A stretch of DNA of 64,000 bases from NCBI GenBank assembly GCA_030435675.1, contig CM059622.1, positions 12,524,001 to 12,588,000 of the forward strand, in the 5' to 3' direction. Of this stretch, positions 33,186-42,678 are shown in pieces (position 1 is the stretch's first letter; each line of letters starts with the position of its first letter). Below the pieces are notes generated by a model that did not search any database, was not told the origin of the DNA, and saw only the letters and a list, made by a program, of their open reading frames with translations. Position numbers and translations under genes: made by a program. The stretch comes from Steinernema hermaphroditum. Lineage: Eukaryota; Nematoda; Chromadorea; Rhabditida; Steinernematidae.

Positions 33186-34938
33186 ATGGATTGTTTGCCG
33201 TCTGATCTGATAGACCACTTGGTTCACTTTCTGCCGATGGCCGACGTGAAAACCATCATCAAAGCAACTGCTGGAAGTGCAGATCTTGCCGCCTGGAACG
33301 AAGTAGCCGAAGATCACCTGCGAGAACGTTTTGTTCTCCATCTTTCTGTGTATCTTCCGTGCAACGATGACGAAGAAGAGTCTGAGGATTCCGCTGATTC
33401 AGAATATGATGAGGGCGATCATTACAATGATGCTCCTGAGGACGAGTATGATGAAGATGAGCAGTACTACATACCACCGAAGAGACCTAGGCTAGAAGAT
33501 AAGAAGAAAAAAGAAGGGAAGAAGCCAGCTCCTTTTCTAATTTCTGTCAATAAGAGTTGGTTTGGTGGGAGAAGACCCATTGGCCAGTGGAACTTCAAGA
33601 ATTGGCGGTATGCGTGGCTCGGGAGAGTACGGTTTCACTCTTATCAGCCGGATCAAAACGAACTGTATCAACCGTACGAGCTGCAAGATATCCTCCGCAT
33701 CATCAGTCTCCCCGTTTCTACAAGAAGTGGCACCAGATCCCGCAGTGTTCTCAGTCTTGAACGGATAAAACCGACAGAAATGGACTCCGCTTTGAATATG
33801 CTCAACGTTCTTCAGAAGACTTTCACGCAAATGAAGTTTGAGAACTGCTGGGACGGACTGGACCTGAAAGTCGAAGAATTCTTAAGTGATTACCTGGACC
33901 GAGAAACTTCATTGGAATATCTGTGCTTTCAAATGAGGAAGTACAATTCATCGACAAAGCAAGCCTTAGCTGATCGAATTGTCGCGTTCTTCAACAAGAA
34001 GAAATCGGTGAACGTGCTTACTTCAAAAGGGATGATTAGCGATGCGCAAGGAGAAAAAATTATCGAACACTGGCTGAATTCCGATGGATTCTCCCAAGGT
34101 TGCAAGGAGTTTCGCAGGTTCTCTAAGCCCTGGAACCTAAATCGCGGGGTAAATCGCCTAGGATACCTTATCCATCCATCGAACCGTTCTTCTCTACATG
34201 TTTCGTACGAATGTTTAAAGTTTGTGAAGTTTGAACCATGGGTATACGCGCCTTGTTCCATTTGGTGGTAATCCTTCTATGCTTTCAGCACGCACCTGTC
34301 ACCATGAAGTGGATGGATGCCTTGATCGAAAAGTGGAAGAAATGTGGTGGATTGTACACGTGCAAAAGAATGCGCCTCTTCGAACTGTTGTTGGAGAAGC
34401 AGGAATGGTACAAACTCCTCGCGAAAAACGGTCATCGAGCGTGGATCTCCACTCTATCCATTAAGCATCCGTCCGGTTTTTGGACGCTTGATATGTGGAA
34501 CCAATCGGAGCGGTCCGTGGTGATTGTTTGCGAGATGGTTTGTTCAAACTTTCTCGTTGGTCTTTCGTTGACTTCTTTTAGCAACACAACCTCAACGAAG
34601 CTGTTATGAAGACTCTTCTCGCAAAATGGGAGAAAGGAAGTGGCGAGTTCGTGGTTGATCAGTTCAGAAGAATTGTCATTAACATGGATTATCGCACGCT
34701 CTTCTCCGCTACACGTCCACATACTATTACCGATTATCCGGTTTTCTTTGCACACCCGGTTGTAAATGCTCGACTGAAGATCGATCGGCAGCGCTCCACT
34801 CGAAACGGTGATCCCTTCCGTTTCTCTGTTGTACCTATTGACACTGAGGTTTGTGTGTCTTTTTGATCTGTTTCTTATGTGTTTTTAATTCAGGCCGTAG
34901 AGGATTGGAACTTGGACAGGTTGTTCGAACTGCGGTAG
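33186..34938 (+). CDS. F-box-like protein with three C-terminal repeat units (intact copy E), 4 exons, about 531 aa
   Basis: Exons 33186-34241, 34289-34516 (donor 34516 or 34519), 34582-34848, 34894-34938. F-box-like N-terminus MDCLPSDLIDHLVHFLPMAD, VKTIIKATAG, NEVAEDHLRERF. An acidic linker (residues about 60-95, Asp/Glu/Tyr-rich) precedes a basic patch PPKRPRLEDKKKKEG that could serve as a nuclear signal. Three units follow, each with a W/G opening and an HP closing: EHWLNSDGF...HPSNRSSLHV, IEKWKKCGGL...HPSGFWTLDM, LAKWEKGSGEF...HPVVNARLKI. Units 2 and 3 each occupy one exon. The last exon is VEDWNLDRLFELR. A substrate-adaptor role in ubiquitin ligation is inferred from the F-box resemblance only. 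It is the only fully intact copy of the C/D/E subgroup. Confidence 0.85.
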
Positions 34939-35179
34939 AAGCACACGATGTCTCTGTTGTTGCATTTCACGTTTTTTTGCTGGGTCTTGCATGTACCCTT
35001 GTTGACTATAAAAGTTCTGCGCTTATGGGCGTTCTTCCCCATATGCGGTGTATTCGCCGGAGCTATCCAGGATCCAGGAGCAACGACCCCTGCCTTGCCT
35101 ACGGGCCTTGCTATCGCTTAGGCTGTGTCAAATTCAGACGATCCGGCTGACAAAGGAACGGTCAATCATGCCACTCTAA

Positions 35180-36753
35180 AGGCCTGTTTATACTCTGCGC
35201 GACTGCGCGACAGCAAAACGTGTCGCGCAGCTGTGCGACCGGTCGTCGCGCTGCGCGACACGTTTTGCTGTCGCGTAGGCGTTTATACTCTGCGCGACAG
35301 CTTCGATCTGACTTCGATTCGATCTGCACTCATCCTGATACACTAGCAAAATACCACGAAATGAGAAACTTCTAACAACCATGGATTCATTAAAAATAAC
35401 ATGAGCAACACATACAAATATGATTCAAAAGGTAAACATAGATCGGCGTTCGTACTTGTAGCAAATGTCGTGGATCTCTTTCTTCATCTCTAACGCCAGT
35501 TCGCGATCACGTTCTTCAACAACCCGCAGAGACGCGGCGACATCGCTGGCAAAGGTGTCCATCCTGTCTTTCTGCCCATCTTCTGCGATTGCCATCGCGA
35601 GATGGCTAACTGCTTGTGCCAGTTCTCCCTCAACGTGCGTCAGTTGCTTCCTTCGCTTTCGAGCTTGATGTCCAAGTTCTTCGTGTTCCGGGTGGCGTTC
35701 CTCGCTTTCAATGTCCATTGTCGACGAAATCGTGTTCTCTGGAGGACTCTGGGCGACAGCAACGTGGAGATCCTGGCTTTCTCCGCCAAGAATGCGTCGC
35801 GGCCTAAAGAAGCATGATTGTGCAACATTAAACCGCATATTCAAACGTATCCAGATCATTTGTGTTTTCGTTTAGGAACTCCATCTCCTGGAGGAAGGGA
35901 AAAGCTTCTTCTTTTTGTGCTTTCGCTTTGCTGGTCTTCGTATTTTCAGCGCCAGAACCAGTCGTCTTCATATCCTTCTTCGCGTTTCTGATTCTTCTCG
36001 AATAAGTGTCGCGAAGGTTCTTAAAAACACCGCGCACCTGATCTCCTAAAGAGCATTGTTTCATCTACGTAGCTCATGCAAATGATTACAAACCAGTTAT
36101 CGAGAGTCCGTGGAGCTTATTGACTTCGTCGGCGACCTCTTGGTAGTCTTCGGCTTTCTTGTTGTCAATCTTATAGCTTCGAGTCTTCACCTTCCAGAGG
36201 TTTTCGCGACTCTTCACGAGCGCAATGATGTGGCTCTTGACGTCGTTGCTAATGGTCTCCTCCATGTGTGATTCGCTGTTGACCAGGGTGTAACCTGAAA
36301 ACAGAAGGAATTATATATCCGCTTTAATAGCACGCAAATCCCGTAGGAATTACGACAGCCACTACGATCATATGACTCGCAAAGAGCAATGAACCACTTC
36401 TCTGTGACAAAGAAGAACATCAGTTCCCGAAAACAGAGTGATTCCCACTGACTGAGAAGTGATGAATCCCGCAAAGCCCGAGAAAACTGAACGCAAGACG
36501 TCGGCAGGCACAGAAAATGCGTCGGAACAAAAAAAATCCGATGAATTTTGCACAAAAAACGACTACGCAGCTGCGCGACACACACCCTGCAGCTCAGCGA
36601 GCTGAGCGGCAGCAAAATCGGTCGTCGCGTTGCGCGACACGTCGCGCAGTCGCGCAGAGTATAAACAGCTACGCGACTGCGCGACTGTCGCGCAGCGCGG
36701 CGACCGATTTCACAATGCTGCGCGACACTGTCGCGCAGAGTATAAACAAGCCT
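35180..36753. mobile_element. DNA transposon, PIF/Harbinger-like by ends and TAA target duplication, 1574 bp, without transposase
   Basis: Terminal inverted repeats AGGCCTGTTTATACTCTGCG at the left and its complement at the right (CGCAGAGTATAAACAAGCCT), with one mismatch, extending through CGAC. A TAA (35177-35179 and 36754-36756) flanks both ends. TWA duplications and GG-rich ends containing TGTTT are typical of PIF/Harbinger elements. Subterminal regions are packed with TGCGCGAC and its complement (hairpins at 35205-35300 and 36570-36735), a likely transposase-binding array. The only gene inside is a MADF-domain protein; autonomous Harbingers pair a DDE transposase with a Myb/MADF-type protein. 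The element lies about 240 bp downstream of F-box-like copy E. Confidence 0.85.
35425..36265 (-). CDS. MADF-domain (Adf-1/Myb-SANT-like) DNA-binding protein carried by the transposon, 3 exons, 249 aa
   Basis: Exons 36265-36094, 36045-35847, 35803-35425; introns 48 and 43 nt, total exactly 250 codons with stop. The MADF domain spans about residues 8-110: HIIALVKSRENLWKVKTRSY (the L-V-x-LW helix), then VRGVFKNLRDTYSRRI (the WKNLRDTYxRE helix, with Phe replacing the Trp), then SGSGA-like linker TTGSGAENT and FPFLQEMEFLNE closing the fold. A basic patch (QARKRRKQ) and a helical Ala/Glu-rich C-terminus follow, where related proteins have BESS dimerisation motifs. It probably binds the subterminal TGCGCGAC repeats and brings a transposase encoded elsewhere, as in PIF/Harbinger systems; this is inference. 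The intact frame suggests recent insertion or selection. Confidence 0.85.
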
Positions 36754-36779
36754 TAAGATCGACACGAGACTTTGGCAAG

Positions 36780-37296
36780 TGATAGGCCTAGGTGAGTGTA
36801 TTAACAAAATATTAGATGCCCTCGCTCAAACACCAGCGAGAAAAAGAGGTTTAAAGTTAAAACGGGTACCGGGGTATACAGTGCGACGCATAATGATAGG
36901 TCCACCCAATTTTTTCTTGTTTTTATCTTTTCAAAAGCTGCGGAAGAAAGCCGACAGTACCATCAGAAAGAGCACTCAAAATTACAGTATCACAAGCAAA
37001 TTGCCCACTGCTTGTCGAGTATTTTTTATCAAAAAAAATAGAAATAGGAATTTGATCTGGATTTACCACTCGTAGAAAACTTGAAAAAAATCGATCCTTA
37101 ATATAGTCTATGGGATTTTAGTGACCACCGTCTGCATAGAGTCTTACCATAGAGTCAATTTTGAGGAAAAGTCGGGACTTTTTTATGACAAGTGCCTGAG
37201 AACCGGTTAGAACCGGAAAAGCCACCGTTTTCTGAATTGGAAAGTGTATAGGCGTACAAATTAGCTCATAAACGTGCTTATGGGCAGCAACTCCCC
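36780..37296. other. Intergenic, no gene supported
   Basis: Only short frames, with no homology to anything else in the window. Confidence 0.4.
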
Positions 37297-37598
37297 CTCA
37301 AAACTTAGAACCCCAACTTGACCTGCACTCCTGTCCGGGTCCTGGAACGATCTGTAAGACGGGGTTTCCTGCTTTTTTTTATCATTTACACGTTGTAGAG
37401 CGCATGTGAAAACCCTTGATTCTGTTTTATCCCATGAAAAATGGAGACCATGCGCAGTCCGGGTGTGGACACTTCGTACCATGGAATTTACAATGGAAAA
37501 AGGTGAAAATGATCAAAAAAGCTGGAAATCCCGTCTTACAGATCGTTCCGGGACCCGGACAAGAGTGCAGTTCAAGTTGGGGTTCTACGTTTTAAGTA
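37297..37598. repeat. Foldback element with about 100-bp inverted arms
   Basis: About 37297-37395 and 37503-37598 are reverse complements: TAGAACCCCAACTTGA, GGAACGATCTGTAAGACGGG and ATCATTT-CAC blocks occur in both, in mirrored order, around a core of about 107 bp. No coding capacity; a + strand frame crossing it (37406-37771) is incidental. Confidence 0.8.
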
Positions 37599-38471
37599 AG
37601 AAAGCGAAAGAAAAAGTGTCTAACACTAACACTAAGAAGAAAAGAGAAGACCCCCAAAAATATCACTTGATGAGGACCAGCGCCGCAGGTCAGGAAATGG
37701 ACCAAACCCTGTTCATGAGTCATAATCGATTCACCGTCCAACCGATGCACAATCGTCAGAATCATCGGTAATGGCTTCCCAAAGCATGTCCGCGTACCGG
37801 TGTGCCGACAACAAAGCGAAAAAAAGAGCGCGAAACGAAGAGTGCGAAAAGATAAGAGAGCATCTTACAGAGCGGGGTCAACTCTTTGCAAAAGGTGTCA
37901 ACTTGTAGTCCCTGAAAGCTTCCATCCGAAACCCATAAGATGAAAACTTGTGCGACCATCGTGATAGACACCAAAAAGCGTTTCGAGACCTCTGTCGCCA
38001 TGAACTATGGTCATTTCGTGTATCTCTTGGCATATTCTAAATTTTCAGATCTTTGTGATTATACCTGCATAAATTTTCCTGAAAATTGGTCAATTCTATG
38101 TCGATTTGTGATACTTTGGAAAGACAAAGAATTTTTGCCGCACTCTGTAGAAGGTTATCGACCACAGCGACTACAGAGATAAGAAGGACAAGACCAGTGA
38201 TAATAGCTGTAGAATAAAGATCGCATTATATGCGACGATCTCTGTAAAATGTACCTGCAGCTCATAGTTTATCTATGTTATTAGAAAGCCGCATTCCAAG
38301 ACTGACGTGAGCGCCCATGAAAGACGCGTAGATTACATGCTGTTGGTGAAATATTTGCCTAACATACACCCGCACCAGAAATAAGGGATGTAACTAATTA
38401 TTCATCCACATAAAAATTCCTGAGGTATAAATCGTAGAAGCTCGGGAAATTCAGTTTACTGAGCAGAGCCG

Positions 38472-39541
38472 ATGAGCCACCGTCTTCTTATTGCCACATA
38501 TAACTTGAGTATTTTTGCGGTGTTCTTTCCACTGAACATGGCGATACTTTGGGTGATGAAACGTTTTATGAAACATAACAACGAGTAGTTTTTAGGTTAT
38601 ATTGAGATGTAAGGAGTTCCGAAACTTGTGGGCCTATCGAGTAATCGCTCACATCGCAGTGGCCGATGTAGTTCTCCTGATCGTCACCGCATCGGCGGGA
38701 CTGATGACCGCTCTTGGCAAGGAAATTCCCGGTTTTTTGACCAATGTACGATCTAAAGGTAGAGTCGGTATAACGGTTAATTTCAGGTACTCTTTGCAAC
38801 GTCCATCTCTATAAAGGAAACCCAGTTCTTGTTATCGTTAGCTTTGGCTATTAACAGGTTCATAGTAATATTACGAATAGACGTCCTTGATAAGCCCGCT
38901 CTCTACCACGTAATAAGGTGATGCGGCGAATTTTTGTAATGCACAGCTTCAGACTTTAATCGCAATTTCTTGGCTGACTGGCATCGGAATGATCACTGCC
39001 GCCTTGATGACATTGAGATCTTCGGAATACGTCCTGCTGGCGTTTTATTTCACCGGGGACTTTCTTTTCTACAAAGCCTACGAAAGCATTGCCTTCATCT
39101 TTAATATCGCTGTCTCTGGAGTGTCTATGCTACTGTACGTAATTATTATCCTGTCGATCAATTTAAAGGTACGAAAGTTCGGCGAAAACCGCGATAAGAG
39201 GGCGTTCAGAAGAAAGCCGTTTCGAGGCAGGAATTCTACCTGTTCCTTCAGGCAATTATTCCCTTTCTCTGGCTACTTACCATAGAAGGTCTTATGTACT
39301 TTAAACGATCGGACGCAATAGATTCCGCGCTCTTCGGACTGCTCTTCAACCTCTTTCAACGTTTTGTGCCAGCAGTCCATGTCATTATTTATTTGGTGTT
39401 TAATAGGTATGGTCTGATGTCCGGCAGTTTCATGTCTCAGCTATTAGGAAACTACGTGGAGAAGTGGCGAAGTCTTCTACACTTCTGCGGAATTCTCTGG
39501 GGAGTATTTTCAAGAAGAAATCCCGGATCGGCTGGGCTTAG
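38472..39541 (+). CDS. Seven-transmembrane chemoreceptor, six-exon family member 1, 286 aa
   Basis: Exons 38472-38552, 38596-38745, 38787-38909, 38953-39168, 39210-39406, 39448-39541. Lengths 81/150/123/216/197 match the genes at 42679 and 52897 almost exactly. TM1 ends NMAILW exactly at the donor; exon 2 opens VILRCKEFRNLWAYRVIAHI; exon 3 carries ALAINRFIVI at the end of TM3; exon 5 ends with HVIIYLVFNR, the TM7/cytoplasmic motif, and exon 6 continues KLRGEVAK. Seven hydrophobic segments. Related in layout to Srt/Srv-like nematode receptors, but the exact family is not settled. Expected in sensory neurons; ligand unknown. Confidence 0.85.
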
Positions 39542-42500
39542 AGAAGCGTAGATTGAAGAAGATAGAAACATAAAGTATTTGGTTGTGCTTTGGGCTGCAG
39601 ATGACGCCTGTGATAAACATATACCATTACCCATGTATGCCAGGGGCTTTAGAAGGAACTCATTGCGACTTCTCACACAGAGTTAACTGTTAACTCTATC
39701 GTCTCTAAAAAGACAGTACATGGTGCGATTATTGTTATAGTCACTGCATTTTCGCATAAGAGACGGTTCTGTGTTCATAATTTCTTAAACAATCTCGAGT
39801 CAAAAGTCGTGGTCCTAACACTTCCTCTGTCTAAGTATAGAGGTGGTCGCCTGTCTGACACCTGTCAGTCACAAAAAATGACACCTGTCACCCCAACTAT
39901 GTCGTCTCCGGGCAAATCCAGTACTTATTCCAATTGATTGATTGCAGAAAATATACGCTTGTCTATCATTGATTGCCCGCTATGAGCATAGCTATCACTG
40001 CGCACCTGTCACCTCAAGCTGTGACTACGGTGATCTACGGTTCTTCGTTGCTCATCATGGGATATCTTGGATGGTGAATTCCATTGATTCGAGAGTAAAT
40101 GAAAGAAGTGAATCACAAACTTCTTTTCTGTGAATTACAAGCGGGATGTTATCACTTACAACTTTTCCATGATTGTATAATTTTGTTATCTCACATATCT
40201 CACTCGCAAGACTTATATGATACGCACCCACAGATTGCCTCAAGTGGCATTTTTGTTGTGTCCTGCGTTTCAATCCTTGCATAGAGGTGCATCGACCTGG
40301 AATCAAACCGACCAATTCATCGTTTTCTGTGAATCGCTGATGCGTATGCGTACAAGAAAAATACCACATTTTTAACGGAAGGTCGTGCCTAATTCCATGT
40401 TTTTTAGCTTTCGTACTTGCGTATTGACGTGCAGGCTCGCGTGCGTTTTTGAAGAGGGTGCAGCGTACATCTTTCAATCGAAATAGTCGTCATGTTGTAC
40501 TTCAACGTTTACATATGTTTAAGGCCATCCAGTCGTTTCTGCATCGTTCCCTCGAAAGATACGAGCCCAGGCAAATATCTAGATTTCCATCGTTGTTGAT
40601 GTGCCAGGTGCACTTCACAAGGTCGTGAAAACATCAGTACCACTTATTATCCCGGCAATCTGTGGGTGCGTATCATCAGACGAATTATAGAATTATGCGC
40701 CCCGTTTTTGTTGCCACACCCGAAATGCACCTGTTGCTGCGCGAACGCCATACATCTTCCTCAGAAAGGGAACTCTAAGTTCTTGGCTTGCGCTGATCTC
40801 TGAAATAAGAACCCGTGAGGTGGGTGGTGATTGATGATTCAGACTCCACACCTTTCTGCATTTCGTATTAATGTACGATTGCTGCTGAAACTAGTATTGT
40901 CGTATCCCAATTCCTGGCGCCTTGGTTGCTATTTTTTGGTTATGTTATTGTCGAACAAAATATTGATGAAATAAGCATTAGACTTGTGGAGACTGAGGAA
41001 TTTTCGTCGTATTTAGTTTTGAAAATGTGGCAATTTTTGAGAGCACCATTGGAAATTGAGTGTTTGTTCACCTTCACTCCTAGTAAGAAGTCTTTGCAGT
41101 TTTTTTAAAGCAGAAATACTGATCTCCCTTCTTTCTTGAAAGGCTAACAAGAAACGCCTCCATAATTTTGTTTTCTTCTGAAAGTTTGTATCAAAAAGAA
41201 GACTAACAAAGGAACCTGTCGAAATGACGCATGCCACTTAGGGTCAAACAATGGAAAGTAATTATTTGTGTATTTATTGTTGTACTTATTTAATCAGTGC
41301 TTTGTGTCGAATTTTGTAAAACAAGCATTGACCTGTAGACATTTCATTTACTCTTGAATCAATGGCATCAAATGTGTTAAATATCTCTTAATGCATAAGG
41401 AAGAATCGCAGTCACCGTTTCTCGTCCTTCTTCGGCGTAGCGCATGACTGATCGACGTCATCGTAGATTCGCAAAAATTTTCTTCTTATGATGCGCCTCG
41501 TTAATTGCTCTGTTATTGGATATTTGATTTGTCTTACGTATTTCGGTCCAGACAAACCCATTTTGCTGCCTCCACCTAGACTCGTCGGATAGGCTGTCGA
41601 AGACCCCTTGCTTCAATCTGGAACCAAGATCTTTTTGGGATTGGCAAATATAAGGGCTGACAGGAACATCTGGGTTTTTTAACGTCGGAGAGGGGAGTTG
41701 AGTTGCAAGAGAGTTTTTTGCGGATTTCCGGAACTGAAGGAGAAGGCGAGGTCTTTTTGTCAGAGTTTTCGCCCCCTTTTCCACATCGACCGAGAACTTG
41801 CAACTTGTACAAACATTTAATTATTGTCAAAGTTTCAGTGCGATCGGTGTTTGGTATGTTGCGAAGAACCCTTGGCATCATCGTGCCCTTCCTTCCCCAT
41901 ATGCTATCATTTGTGTTCCTTGTCCATCACTATTACGTGTCTCAAAAGTATCTCTCGTGTCTGTATCTCAAAAGTGCGCCGTGCACAAAAGAAGGATGAC
42001 TGAATACACAAGATTGCATGTCGGAAGTGGTCAGGACAAAAGTTCACGCCTCTTCAGTGGGATGACGCAGCGAAGTAGTCGGCTACCGCATTTTGTGCAG
42101 CCGTTAATCGCAGCGAAGTGCAGTGCTAACCACCTGCGTTAACAACTTTAAGTGTAATGATTTACGGTGTGCAGTGGTTCGCACACCCGTGACCATAGAA
42201 AACCAGGAAATACACAATAATCCCTTAGCCTAATCATATATCTCGTAGTGAGTTGTGTTCAACGACCAAATTCGAGCCCTTACTCCGCGCGGCATCTTCT
42301 TCTAAATCTGACGCAGCTGCGTGCGTAACCCTTAGCACCACAAACCTAATTATCTGCAATTTTCGCGGGTTGACACCTATGGTCGAATTCGTTTCCATAA
42401 AAAGGGGTGTCGAACGTTGATTTCTCGACTCTCTTATTCGTTTACACGTAGTGCGAAGCTTGCAATGTTTCATTTCTGTTTTGCCCTTTTCGAGAACTCA

Positions 42501-42678
42501 TCACACTTCTCTACGTGAACTCATTAAGAATTGTCTTTTATACTATCGTGATCGAGCAATTCCTTCCAGTGTGGCGTCTTTATTGGGAAAGTTCAATTCT
42601 AATTACACGCCTCGGCTACAATTTCGCGCGCCGGCCGTAAATATCACGCACTGATCAGTTGGTCGTCCGTTGGGACAC
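39542..42678. other. 3.1-kb gene-poor interval
   Basis: No gene supported. GACACCTGTCA-type motifs recur at about 39855, 39878 and 40003. GATACGCACCCACAGATTGCC (40218-40238) is repeated in inverted orientation at about 40655-40675, perhaps the ends of a 450-bp element. A - strand frame of 140 codons (40055-40477) spans part of it but has no recognisable features. Confidence 0.4.

Noticed and set aside
36214..36807. 197-codon - strand frame across the right end of the transposon
   Set aside because: It is made largely of the terminal and subterminal repeats and overlaps exon 1 of the MADF gene out of frame.
37406..37771. 121-codon + strand frame
   Set aside because: It runs through one arm of the foldback element and ends in unrelated low-complexity sequence.
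40055..40477. 140-codon - strand frame
   Set aside because: No domain, no paralog, no splice context; it spans half of a possible inverted-repeat element.
41458..42142. Several overlapping frames of about 100 codons on both strands
   Set aside because: No domain, no conserved partner in the window, no consistent splice pattern.
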